From contig NC_133330.1 of assembly GCF_042186555.1 (NCBI RefSeq), positions 344,999,165 to 345,063,164 of the forward strand: a stretch of DNA of 64,000 nucleotides. The letters are read 5' to 3'. Below are positions 47,821 through 58,468 of this stretch, piece by piece (position 1 is the first letter of the stretch; every line of letters starts with the position of its first letter). The position numbers and the translations under genes were made by a program. Under the pieces are notes generated by a model, which saw nothing but the letters and a program-made list of their open reading frames with translations, was not told the origin of the DNA and searched no databases. The stretch is from Aquarana catesbeiana (Eukaryota; Chordata; Amphibia; Anura; Ranidae).

Positions 47821-48097
47821 ATGGGTGATCAGTGCCCTGATTATCAGATGTCCCCCGTCACACTTGCCGGTTCCTGGCTCTCTTCTCCTCTCTCTCCTCT
47901 CCTCTTCTCATGCTGTGACATGTTAGGAAAGGAATCCCCATACTTGGCCTGTGTGTTTACATTGTGATCAGCTGTGATTGGCCCTTTACCCCGATCTGTG
48001 ATCACAGGGGTGCATGGGGGGTGCGGTTTTGGGAAGACGCCAACAGAGTAGGACCGGTCGCTGTCATTCAGCTAAAGCGCATTCGGCAAGTGGTTAA
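46649..48097 (-). mobile_element. Second TTAA element, truncated, opposite orientation to 16915-19126
   Basis: Read on the minus strand from TTAA at 48094-48097, it opens 'ccacttgccgaatgcgc', then passes through sequence like the left part of the first copy ('gtaaacacacaggcc', 'ccaatcacagctgatcac', 'atcagggcactgatcac') into a 23-bp array. The A/T-rich far part and second terminus are missing; a foldback MITE lies next to the break. Confidence 0.7.
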
Positions 48098-49149
48098 AAT
48101 CCATATCAGACTCAAAGGGTGAGGTGTGCACTGAGGGGGGGGGATTCTACTCAATACTTTTCATTCTTCCTGTAGGATGTGCTTCAGTTAAAATATTAAA
48201 TATCCAAAAAAAAATAAAAAAAGATGCATTTCAAATTGCCGGCTTCTTAAAAAAAAAATCACTCCAACCCCTCCAAAGGTCCCCCAACATACATAGCGGA
48301 CCCTCAGAGTCGGGAGAAGCCGGCCGGGAATTCGCTGGCAATTTTCTGCTTTGTAGATGTCAGTGCTAAAAATATCTCTTCTCCCGGGTGCAAAGAATTC
48401 TTTTAAGAATACCAATTTCATGTTCTCCAGGGCAGCGCCCTCCCCCCCCCCCCCGCCCCTTCATTCGATTTTATTTTTATTTCATTTATTTCATTGATTT
48501 TCTTGATTGGACAGATTCGGCTCCCATTGACTTCGGTTGGGTTCGGGATTTAAAGTTCGGCAAACCTGGGGCAGTTCGGCTCCTCACCAGCCCCCAACCA
48601 CACAACCTCATAATCCGATTATTGAAAAAAACGATCGTATTCATGAACAAAGTATCTCATTGCTGCCGATTAATATAAAATGATCAATCATTTTCCGATC
48701 ACATCTGATCAAAAGTGAGTGTCTGCCATTCGATGGTTTGCAGATCGGGATGTTTGGCGGCCATTGGATGACCTTCCTCCGCGGTCTCTGTGTGACGGAG
48801 CGTCGCGCTCATTGTGACGCGTTAGTCCAGGTATGAGAGGGCGGACCTCGCCCCGTAACCCACCTGCCCTCCTCCGTCATTATATAACAAGCGTAGAGCC
48901 ATCACTCAGGGGGGGATTACAGGCAGGTGCTCAGGTGGGACCCCGGGCCCCTGTGATGACATGCCTTAGCCTGCAGCGGATTCCAGACCCATCCTGCACC
49001 CCCCCCCCCCCCACAACCAGGGGCAATCACATGACATCGGGGGGGCAGAAAATGGGCTTATAGGGCTGTCTAATTACACAATGTATGGGGGGATTTACCA
49101 ACTCACTGCCAGGACAAAAATTATTAAAGTGGACCTGTCATCAGATAGA
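48098..49149. other. No gene seen; A-, C- and G-run-rich spacer
   Basis: It contains poly-C runs near 48440-48455 and 48999-49013 and a stretch 'ggctcccattgacttcggtt' resembling a dispersed repeat near 45960. No coding exon is supported. Confidence 0.4.
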
Positions 49150-49260
49150 CACTATATTACCAAAAGTATTGGGACGCCTGCCTTTACACACACATGAACT
49201 TTCATGGCACCCCAGTCTTAGTCCGTAGGGTTTAATATTGAGTCCAACTCATCATCCAGG
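49150..49260 (+). mobile_element. Isolated terminus of a Tc1-like element
   Basis: 'cactatattaccaaaagtat' + 'tgggacgcctgcc' matches the terminus at 63368 of Tc1 copy E ('cactatattaaaagtattga'), including 'cacacatgaactttcatggc'. Only this end remains, without transposase. The expected TA flank is not preserved. Confidence 0.75.
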
Positions 49261-49309
49261 GTCACCATCTACTTCCTGGCTTAGATGCTGGCTCAGAGAT
49301 GAACACATA

Positions 49310-50165
49310 ATAATACATTTGACACAATACTTGGGTCTATAAATAGATAATAAATATAATATAAATATAAAATTAATAAATAAATACATAAAAAAATAAT
49401 AATAAATACAATATAATAAAATAAAATAAAATAAAAAATAATACAATATAAGTACATAAATAATAAATGAATAAAGTGTATATAAAGAAAATAAATAAAA
49501 ATAAATATAATATAAATAAAAAAAATACACAAACATAAATAAATAATAAATATATTATAAATATAAAGTAAATAAATATATAATGGTACCATACAAAGGC
49601 TATAAGACTATACATATCTATATAATAAAAAAAGTATTTTATTATACTAAAATCTCTTTAAAAACATACAAAAACGTCTAAAATAATATTTAAAATTAAA
49701 ATTAAAGTCCAAATAGCCTCACAACCATTTCTTCTCCATTTGATATGAGGTAGGCACCATTTTTCTATGTATTTTTTTTATTTTTGGCACTGATTTTTTC
49801 TAAATAAATATATAAATATAAATGAATAATAAATATAAAATAAATAATACATTTGACATAATACTTGGGTCTAGAAATACATAAGAAACATAATACAGTA
49901 TAATCAAACTCAGGGTTATAAATAGATAATAAATATAATATAATTTAAAATAAATAAATACATAGATAAATAATACATATAATATAAAACAAATAAATAA
50001 ATACTACATTTAACATAATACTTAGGTCTATAAACAAAACATTTATATAATATAAATATGAAATAAATAAATACATAAATATAAATAAATAATATATATA
50101 ATATAAATATAAAATAAATAATACATTTGACATATTACTTGGGTCTATAAATAAATAATAAATGT
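49310..50165. repeat. AT-rich low-complexity tract with a recurring sub-unit
   Basis: 'ataaataaata'-type sequence throughout. A longer word, 'catttgacacaatacttggg' + 'tctataaata', recurs near 49315, 49850, 50010 and 50125, and again near 50950, so this is a degenerate long-period repeat and not pure simple sequence. Minus-strand frames rich in Ile, Tyr and Phe are artefacts. Confidence 0.8.
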
Positions 50166-50189
50166 AATATTTTTTTTTATATAATCTTT

Positions 50190-50840
50190 ATTTATAATAA
50201 CAAACATAACAAGTTATGAGGAAACTATCAGTAGTAGGTCATGGTTCTTTTCCCGGTGCTATTGTGACTTTTCCCAGAAAGGGGGAGTAATCCACCTGGC
50301 TGGTATAATAGTAATCTAGTTTTTGCCGGGGTCCAAGTGCTCAATTCTGAAGGAGTGCCCTCGCCTGCGTGCCCTCAGTGGGGAGGGGGGCCGGAATAGC
50401 CTCCATCTGACCCTCTCTGGCCGGTGTTCTGCCAAGAAAGTTCCCCTCGGTGGATAAGGACCCCCCTCTACTGCGCAGGCGCAGCGCTTGCGCAGTAGGA
50501 GCCGGCGGAAATAGCCGAAGCTGAATAGAATAGAAATCAGCTGTACACGGCGCCTGTAAGAGGGCCCCTCGCTTCGCTCGCCACGTTTTTTATTCTCCCT
50601 CAAGGTCCACTTGGATGGTGGGGCTTGAACCTGGACCCAGGGCGCAGGCGCCGTGTACAGTTTTTCAGCTTCGGCTATTTTCGGCGGCTCCTAGTCGTTC
50701 GTACTGCGCAAGCGCTGCGCCTGCCCAGTACAGGGGGGTCCTTATCCGCCGGGGGAACTTTCTCGGCAAGACACCGGAATCCAGCGCATGGACACGCAGG
50801 AGGGGGGCTTTGCTCTCCGTTAGTGCCCTGTCCACGCTGT
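50190..50840. mobile_element. Long foldback element, non-coding
   Basis: The left arm (about 50418-50555) and right arm (about 50640-50785) are imperfect inverses. 'gaaagttcccctcggtggat' + 'aaggacccccct' pairs with 'aggggggtccttatccgccg' + 'ggggaactttc'. 'gcagcgcttgcgcagtagga' pairs with 'ctgcgcaagcgctgcgcc'-region sequence. 'tgtacacggcgcctg' pairs with 'caggcgccgtgtaca'. The loop is about 85-90 bp. It interrupts the AT-rich tract, whose sub-unit resumes after it. Confidence 0.8.
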
Positions 50841-50844
50841 AATA

Positions 50845-51079
50845 AGGAGAGAGATAAATGTAATATAAATATAAAATAAATAAATAAAAATGAATAATAC
50901 ATACAAAATAAATAAACACATAAGTATAAATGAATAATAAATAAATAATATATTTGACAAAATACATGGGTCTATAAATAAATAATAAATATAATATACA
51001 TTTAAACTATGTAACTATGTAAAAAATGAAAAAAAAATACATTAAAAAATGAATAATAAATACAAAACAAACATAAAAT
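50845..51079. repeat. AT-rich low-complexity tract, right part
   Basis: It continues the 49310-50165 tract after the foldback element and runs into the assembly gap. Confidence 0.8.
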
Positions 51080-51579
51080 NNNNNNNNNNNNNNNNNNNNN
51101 NNNNNNNNNNNNNNNNNNNNNNNNNNNNNNNNNNNNNNNNNNNNNNNNNNNNNNNNNNNNNNNNNNNNNNNNNNNNNNNNNNNNNNNNNNNNNNNNNNNN
51201 NNNNNNNNNNNNNNNNNNNNNNNNNNNNNNNNNNNNNNNNNNNNNNNNNNNNNNNNNNNNNNNNNNNNNNNNNNNNNNNNNNNNNNNNNNNNNNNNNNNN
51301 NNNNNNNNNNNNNNNNNNNNNNNNNNNNNNNNNNNNNNNNNNNNNNNNNNNNNNNNNNNNNNNNNNNNNNNNNNNNNNNNNNNNNNNNNNNNNNNNNNNN
51401 NNNNNNNNNNNNNNNNNNNNNNNNNNNNNNNNNNNNNNNNNNNNNNNNNNNNNNNNNNNNNNNNNNNNNNNNNNNNNNNNNNNNNNNNNNNNNNNNNNNN
51501 NNNNNNNNNNNNNNNNNNNNNNNNNNNNNNNNNNNNNNNNNNNNNNNNNNNNNNNNNNNNNNNNNNNNNNNNNNNNNNN
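51080..51579. other. Assembly gap (500 N)
   Basis: Exactly 500 N, probably a placeholder of unknown true length, at a position flanked by AT-rich low-complexity sequence. Open frames across it are meaningless. Confidence 1.
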
Positions 51580-52151
51580 ACCAGGGATCGTTTTATTGAA
51601 GGATGCAGATTTAAAGTATTGAAAAATGACACTGAAATGTTGCGATTGCTGCCGAAATTTTTTTTTTTTTCGTTTTCGTTCTTTTTTTTTTTTTTTTCCC
51701 GGATCATTCATTATGATTAAAATTCGTTATTTAGAAATAAATTCGTAAATTCTGAAAAATTTTAATTTGGCACATTCCATTCGTATAAATGCGGTATTCG
51801 TATTTACGTTCCTAAGAAGGCAGACAAATTTGAAAGGGAATTCTAATCCTATAGTTTAATAGTTTATAACTATTATTATTAGTTTTTATTATTATTATTA
51901 AATAATAATAATAATGAGAAAAAAGCTATAATAATGGTTAATAAATGTAATAATTTAATTATAATAGAAATTATCCGAATGTTTTTTGTTCTTTTGAATT
52001 TTGGATTTTCGTATTTTCGTTCTTTTTGAAGACTCGTTTTCAGGAACAATTCATGAAACGTTTTTTGTTAATTCGGATGTTTCCAAATTAACGAACATGC
52101 TGGAATTTTGAAGAATAACTCATTCGGATCGAAATGAATTGCACATGTCTA
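51580..52151. repeat. AT-rich interspersed element with 'tagacatgtgc' terminus (inverted)
   Basis: It ends at 52151 with 'gaattgcacatgtcta', the inverse of the start at 2529, and contains the same 'attcggat' and 'cgtattttcg' words. Its left end is lost in the gap. It includes long T runs (51658-51695) and an (ATT)n stretch (about 51875-51915). Confidence 0.65.
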
Positions 52152-52665
52152 GTGCACATCACCTTTATCGGTGACATTGTTTCGTTTTTCTGATGAACCT
52201 TCGACTATGTGATGTGATTTGAGGAGGGGGGGGGGGGGATCTTCTTTCTTAATACGTGTCATGCAAAAGGAACTGTCAGTGCAATAAACAAAACAAAAAA
52301 TGTGACAAAAGCGTCCTCTCAGTACTATTGTCACTTTTGGCATGCCTTAAGCATTATTTAGCAACACCTTGAGTGCCATTGCAGCTTAATGAATCACACC
52401 GCATTCTGTTATTATTATCTCTCAGAAAACACGGATTTATTTCCTTATCGACAATTCTCTCATTGGTTATTATTTTGGAGTCGTTTAAAAGAAATGATAG
52501 CAAGAGAACCCGTCATCATAGGAGAGTCAGAGGTCCGAGAAGTTCCGGGACAAGGTCACCTAGAACCGGGCAGACAGGACGTACTGCTCCCCCCCCAAGA
52601 TGTATGAGCATTACCTGTCAGCAAAAATCCCCCCACAAAAACAATGAGCACTAATCTCCAGCTTT
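52152..52665. other. No gene seen; single-copy-looking spacer
   Basis: It has a G-run at about 52219-52230 and a mixed remainder. A 93-codon frame (52373-52654) lacks any recognisable domain. Confidence 0.4.
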
Positions 52666-52669
52666 ACCC

Positions 52670-53697
52670 CCTAAGCATAAATCCCCCTCCCCCCAGTACA
52701 AATCCACCCCCCCTGCTGAAATCCCCCCTCACAGCACAAATCTTTGCCCCCACCCATTCCCTAAATGCCCCCCACCCCCAAAAAACAATAATTCAATTCA
52801 CCAAACACAATCCTCTACCCCTAAAATTTCCCTCCAAGTACAAATCTTCTCCCCCCCCATTTCAAATCTTCCTCTCCCAGCACAACCCCCCCACCCCCCA
52901 CCCTAGCGTGAATTCCTCCAAATACCCCTTCCTAGCATAAAAATCCCCCTTCTAGTACAAATCCCCCCTCCCGCATTAATTCCCCCCAAATCCCCCTCCT
53001 AGTACAAATTCCCCCAAATACGACCACTTGGAACAAATTTCCCCCAAATCCTTCCTCTTAGCACAAATTCCCCTCAAATCCCCCTCCCAGCATAAATTAC
53101 CCCCAAATCCCTCCTCCCAGCGTGAATTCCCCCAAATCTCCCCTCCTAGCATAAAATCCCTCTTTTTAGTACAATCCCCCCCCCCCAATACCATAACTTG
53201 GGACAAATTCCCCCCTAAATCCCCCTCTCCCAGGACACATTCCCCCCAAATCCCCACCAGCATAAGTTACCCCAAATCCCCCCCTCCTAGCACAAATTCC
53301 CCTCAAATCCCCCACCCAGCATAAATTACCCCCAAATCCCTCCTCCCAGCACTAATTCCCCCAAAATACCCCCTCCTAGTACAATCCCCCCTCCCAGCAT
53401 TAATTCCCCCAATCCCCCCCCTCCTAGCACAAATCCCCCTCTCCCGGTACACATTCCCCCAAGACCCCACCAGCATAAATTACCCTCAAATCCCCCCTCC
53501 TAGCACAAATTCCCATCAAATCCCCCTCCCAGCATAAATTACCCCCAAATCCCACCTTTCCAGCACTAATTCCCCCAAAATCCCATCTCCTACCATGCCC
53601 CCCCCCCCCAAATCCCACACCAGCACAAATTCCTCTCAAATCCTCCCTCCTAGCACAAATCTTCTTCACCCCCCCCCCATCCCCCCTCCCAACACAA
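52670..53697 (+). repeat. Degenerate C/A-rich minisatellite
   Basis: Units of roughly 26-32 bp such as 'aaatccccctcccagcataa' + 'attacccc' and 'tcctagcacaaattcccc'. The plus strand is almost devoid of G, so the minus strand is an extended run of GGGG blocks separated by short loops. Pro/Ser-rich plus frames and Gly-rich minus frames are repeat translations. Confidence 0.88.
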
Positions 53698-53699
53698 AT

Positions 53700-53738
<39 letters not shown>

Positions 53739-53743
53739 TTTCG
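53698..53743 (+). repeat. (TTTA)n microsatellite
   Basis: About 11 uninterrupted copies of a 4-bp unit. On the minus strand it forms the A-rich tail at the 3' end of the adjacent SINE. Confidence 0.95.
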
Positions 53744-53915
53744 GTTACTTATATAGTACATTGTACATTCACATCAGTCCCTACCCTCAAGTAGCCTCCA
53801 ACCATGTCTTTGGAGTGTGGGAGAAAACCGGAGTACCCGGAGGAAACCAACACAGGCACAGGGAGAACATGCAAACTCCATGCAGGTAGTGTCATGGTCG
53901 GGACCCCCTTAATCA
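53744..53915 (-). mobile_element. V-core SINE copy 2
   Basis: On the minus strand: 'tcccgaccatgacactacct', probably the remnant of the tRNA-like head, then 'tggagtttgcatgttctccc', the V-core ('gtttcctccgggtactccgg', 'cacactccaaagacatgg') and a 3' part with 'agggactgatgtgaatgtac', ending in (TAAA)n. It is better preserved in the core than copy 1 at 34014. Confidence 0.8.
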
Positions 53916-55097
53916 CCACTCTTAGCACCCGCCCTCCCAAATTTCCCCTCCTGGAAAAATACTTACCCCCTGATGCCCCCCCCTCAAATTCCTTCTTCCA
54001 GTAAAAATCCCCTCTCCCCAATCTCCTTGTAGCGCCCTCCCACCTCACTTGATACCACAGTGCCCAGCGCAGTTGGCCCTCCTGCCCACCCCATGCCTCA
54101 GCTCTGCCCCATAAACACCAATCAGATTTTACTGCCTATTCTGAACAGGTTTCTGAATGGCTCATGGAGGGTTCTATATTGTCCCGCATTTTTCCCTTTT
54201 TAGGCACCATACCGGAGCGCCGGCGCCCCTTCCCACGTGCCGCATGCAGGGAAGCTCATTCATGTCACTGGGCTGCCCTACACACAAGAAACACGGAAAA
54301 AAAAGTCCCTGACCCGTCTCCAAAATTAGCAGATTTGTGCGGGCGCCACAAACAATGAACGGCGCCGCGGCGCGTCTACTAAAAGGGCGGCGCACTTCTG
54401 TGCGTGTTGGGAAAGCGCGCAATTTTGAGCACATCCACGACACGCACAAAGTGTGAACCTAGCCTGCTTCTGTTTCTTGTACATAGAGCAGCCCAATGAA
54501 ATGAAGGAGGCGGCCCGGCGCACAGGAACGTGGCGCACAGGAACGGGCGGAAACACGCACGCGCGTGCGCCGTTGCACCTGTATAGATTGAGCCTAGCCT
54601 TATATTCAGCAATTCAGTGCAGCACATTGAGGTGAATGGCGGTGATTTTTGGGGAGATTCGCCGTGACTCATGAAATCTCCGTATTTAGTAACTTTGTGG
54701 TTGAGTTTAATTACCGACAGTCCTAAAAAGCTGTCTGCGAGGTATGTGCACCCCTCCCCCCACGCAGGACAGATGTCACCCTGATCCAGTGCCATTCATT
54801 ACTCATAAAACCATTTATCACACGGAGACAGGAGCGGTGCCGCCACCACGTGCGGGAGAGGAGGGGACGGAGGGCGTGAGCCGCGCACAATGTACAAATA
54901 TGAAATTATTCCAATAAACAAAACCTGACAATGAAGAAGAAATGTCAGTTATGTCACAATGATGGACGAGGCGTGTCCTCCCGTCACCTCCGCTGTCCGA
55001 TCGTCTCTTCATTGTGGTCTGATCGTTACCAATGGTGAGTGAGTTCTAGATGGATCTCATTGCTTCACTTTTCACTAAATTTCCAAATTTATGGCTG
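53916..55097. other. No gene seen; CpG-containing spacer, possibly old repeats
   Basis: 54190-54620 is CpG-richer than its surroundings and has several overlapping frames on both strands. Words such as 'gtgaacctagcctg' and 'gagcctagcctta' hint at an old dispersed repeat. No exon is supported. Confidence 0.35.
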
Positions 55098-56715
55098 AAC
55101 CCCTCATAATGGGCACAGCGGGTGTACAGACCCGGGAACTCAGCACAGGGATGGTGAGAACCCCTCATAATGGGCACAGCGGGTGTACAGACCCGGGAAC
55201 TCAGCACAGGGATGGTGGGAACCCCTCATAATGGGCACAGCGGGTGTACAGACCCGGGAACTCAGCACAGGGATGGTGGGAACCCCTCATAATGGGCACA
55301 GCGGGTGTACAGACCCGGAAACTCAGCACAGGGATGGTGGGAACCCCTCATAATGGGCACAGCGGGTGTACAGACCCGGGAACTCAGCACAGAGATGGTG
55401 GGAACCCCTCATAATGGGCACAGCGGGTGTACAGACCCCGGGAACTCAGCACAGGGATGGAGGGAACCCCTCATAATGGGCACAGCGGGTGTACAGACCC
55501 GGGAACTCAGCACAGAGATGGTGGGAACCCCTCATAATGGGCACAGCGGGTGTACAGACCCCGGGAACTCAGCACAGGGATGGAGGGAACTCCTCATAAT
55601 GGGCACAGCGGGTGTACAGACCCGGGAACTCAGCACAGGGATGGTGAGAACCCCTCATAATGAGCACAGCGGGTGTACAGACCCGGGAACTCAGCACAGG
55701 GATGGTGGGAACCCCTCATAATGGGCACAGCGGGTGTACAGACCCGGAACTCAGCACAGGAATGGAGGGAACCCCTCATAATGGGCACAGCGGGTGTACA
55801 GACCCGGGAACTCAGCACAGGGATGGTGAGAACCCCTCATAATGGGCACAGCGGGTGTACAGACCCGGGAACTCAGCACAGGGATGGTGAGAACCCCTCA
55901 TAATGGGCACAGCGGGTGTACAGACCCGGGAACTCAGCACAGGGATGGTGGGAACCCCTCATAATGGGCACAGCAGGTGTACAGACCCGGGAACTCAGCA
56001 CAGGGATGGTGAGAACCCCTCATAATGGGCACAGCGGGTGTACAGACCCGGGAACTCAGCACAGGGATGGTGGGAACCCCTCATAATGGGCACAGCGGGT
56101 GTACAGACCCAGGAACTCAGCACAGGGATGGTGAGAACCCCTCATAATGGGCACAGCGGGTGTACAGACCCGGGAACTCAGCACAGGGATGGAGGGAACC
56201 TCTCATAATGGGCACAGCGGGTGTACAGACCCAGGAACTCAGCACAGGGATGGTGGGAACCCCTCATAATGGGCACAGCGGGTGTACAGACCCAGGAACT
56301 CAGCACAGGGATGGTGGGAACCCCTCATAATGGGCACAGCGGGTGTACAGACCCGGGAACTCAGCACAGGGATGGTGGGAACCCCTCATAATGGGCACAG
56401 CGGGTGTACAGACCCGGGAACTCAGCACAGGGATGGTGAGAACCCCTCATAATGGGCACAGTGGGTGTACAGACCCGGGAACTCAGCACAAGGATGGTGG
56501 GAACCCCTCATAATGGGCACAGCGGGTGTACAGACCCGGGAACTCAGCACAGGGATGGTGGGAACCCCTCATAATGGGCACAGCGGGTGTACAGACCCGG
56601 GAACTCAGCACAGGGATGGTGGGAACCCCTCATAATGGGCACAGCGGGTGTACAGACCCAGGAACTCAGCACAGCAATGGTGAGAACCCCTCATAATGGG
56701 CACAGCGGGTGTACA
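55098..56715 (+). repeat. Second 61-bp minisatellite array, about 26 copies
   Basis: The unit is 'gaacccctcataatgggcac' + 'agcgggtgtacagacccggg' + 'aactcagcacagggatggtg' + 'g' (61 bp; 'cctcat' at 55102 and 55163). It is unrelated in sequence to the other 61-bp array. Its last copy is cut off after 'ggtgtaca', where the next dispersed repeat begins. Confidence 0.97.
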
Positions 56716-57784
56716 AAATTTTTGCAAGGGAAAGAGGGTTAGGGCTAGGACACCCTTAAGTAGTTGCAATTTCAATAGGCAGACTCCGAGACTTGCATAG
56801 GAAGACACCCGTACAAGGAAAGGCCCCAGCAAGGTGCCACTTCTGCACGTGTAGGTTTGCTGTCTCCTATGGCCACAGTATTTAACAGTTCCTAACGCAA
56901 ACTTCAACAGTTCTCTCGGCTTCAGTACAACTTCTACTTGTACCTCTTCAGCCCCTTGAGCTCCTCCTGGTCTCTCGCTGGACTCTCTGATTCACTGACT
57001 CTGAATCCCGTGAGCTCTTCAGGGCTTTTGCGGTGGTATCTCCCTCAAGCGTCACCCCCGCTTCTCTGCTGGGTCCCTAGCTTGGCACTCCAGATACTCC
57101 TCAAGCTTCACCCCCGCTGACCGTCTCGGTCCCTGGCTTGACACACAAGGCTGCTCTCTACAAGTGTCACCTCCACTGGTTGGGTCCCTGACTTGGTCAC
57201 TGCCTGAAGTTTTCCGATTCTCCACCGTCCCCGGTTGGTGAGAATACTGCTCCGGTACTTTCTTCAGTTACTCACTGTGGTTGGTCCCTTTGTGGCGACA
57301 ACTTCCCTTCTACCTCCCACCACGTCAGGTTCTCTGGCCAGCAGAACCGTCACTTCTGGTTGGACTGCAAGCTGCAATTCCAACCCTGCACTGACCTCTT
57401 ACTTCTGGATAGGCCCTCACACAGCCTGGCAGCCAGATGCCCCCAGGATAGGCCCAATCTCCGGCCTAGCAGCCCGGGGCAGACGACACACGTCCACCCA
57501 GACGGCAGTCCGGGTGGCACAGAACACCTGACTCCACCCGAATATATAGGCTCTCCCAGCAGGCCAAGGTATCCAAGAAAACCCCTGCCCATTGGCTGAG
57601 ATACCCCATATACCCATAACCTGACCTTGAAATGTCCTCACATCTAATGCCACCAAGTGCCCGGCCACCTAGTGGCAGAAGAGAAAAGTACAACAAGGCC
57701 AAACTCAGGGAGAAATCAATGGATCTCTAACAGCTATCCACAGTAGCTACTCCTGACAAGGAATTTGGTGAGGAGCTCCCTGAC
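56716..57784. repeat. Dispersed repeat-like region, unclassified
   Basis: A pyrimidine-rich stretch with 'tccctcaagc' and 'gtccctggcttg' words repeated at about 57040-57210, suggesting an old internal tandem structure. It ends near 'aacagctatccacagtagct'. It is similar in character to 6215-6950. Frames on both strands overlap and show no domain. Confidence 0.4.
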
Positions 57785-58350
57785 TAAACCCCAGGGCGCT
57801 ATAATACTGTACACTGTCGCTGTACTAATGACACACACTGAGAAGGTGTTACCATCTGGGAGCGATCAAGGGGTTAAATGTGTGCCTAACAATGTGAGAG
57901 GTGTGTGCTGTGTGCTGCTGTTTATGAAGGATCTCTTGCAGGGATGAGAAACTAACAGATCTCTCCCTCGGTACAAAGATCTGTGTTGTGTACCAATCAG
58001 TGGTGGCTGGTGGTTTTTTGTTTGGGGGAGGGCAGCAAACAACCAAAAGCCCCCCCCCACGGCAACTCAGACCCCCATATCCCCCCCCCCCCTGCTGTCT
58101 GCCGGTCGGTCCACCGGCACTTACCCCATCTAGGTGGCAGGCATCAGCGGGGATCGGGCATCGGCGGGCATCCGAGGAGCAGCGGCTGGGATCGGGCATC
58201 CAAGGAGCGGCAGGGATCAGGGCACCAAGCTGCGGCTGGGATTGGGCATCCAAGGAGCGGCAGGGATCAGGGCACCAAGCTGCGGCTGGGATCGGGCATC
58301 CAGGCATTGGTCAGCAGCTCTTCTCTCCTCGCTTCTCCTAAGCATCCAAT
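57785..58350 (+). repeat. Dispersed repeats; 57991-58350 matches 7650-7925 inverted
   Basis: 57785-57985 ('gcgctataatactgtacact', 'aggggttaaatgtg') resembles a frog repeat fragment. From 57991, 'tggtggttttttgtttgggg' + 'gagggcagcaaacaacc' and 'ggtccaccggcacttaccc' match the minus strand of 7650-7925. It is non-coding. Confidence 0.6.
58184..58310 (+). repeat. 50-bp tandem repeat, about 2.5 copies
   Basis: The unit is 'ggctgggatcgggcatccaa' + 'ggagcggcagggatcagggc' + 'accaagctgc' (50 bp), with starts at 58184, 58234 and 58284. It is an in situ expansion of the dispersed repeat; the related copy at 7650-7925 lacks it. Confidence 0.9.
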
Positions 58351-58357
58351 ATAGTAT

Positions 58358-58468
58358 AAATTCACAAATTTACGAATTTCGATCATAACGAAGGACCCGT
58401 ATAACGAAAAAAAACAAAAAACAAATGAAATGAAAACGAACACATTTTTTCGGCAGTACACGTGTCTA
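58358..58468. repeat. Short copy of the 'tagacatgtgc' AT-rich family
   Basis: 'acgaatttcgatcataacga' words, ending at 58468 with 'cacgtgtcta', a diverged version of the terminus at 52151. It is heavily internally deleted. Confidence 0.5.

Noticed and set aside
49252..49615. Hydrophobic Phe/Tyr/Ile-rich minus-strand frames
   Set aside because: They arise from AT-rich low-complexity sequence, with overlapping frames of the same kind in all phases.
51007..51720. Open frames above 220 codons on both strands
   Set aside because: They consist almost wholly of the 500-N gap.
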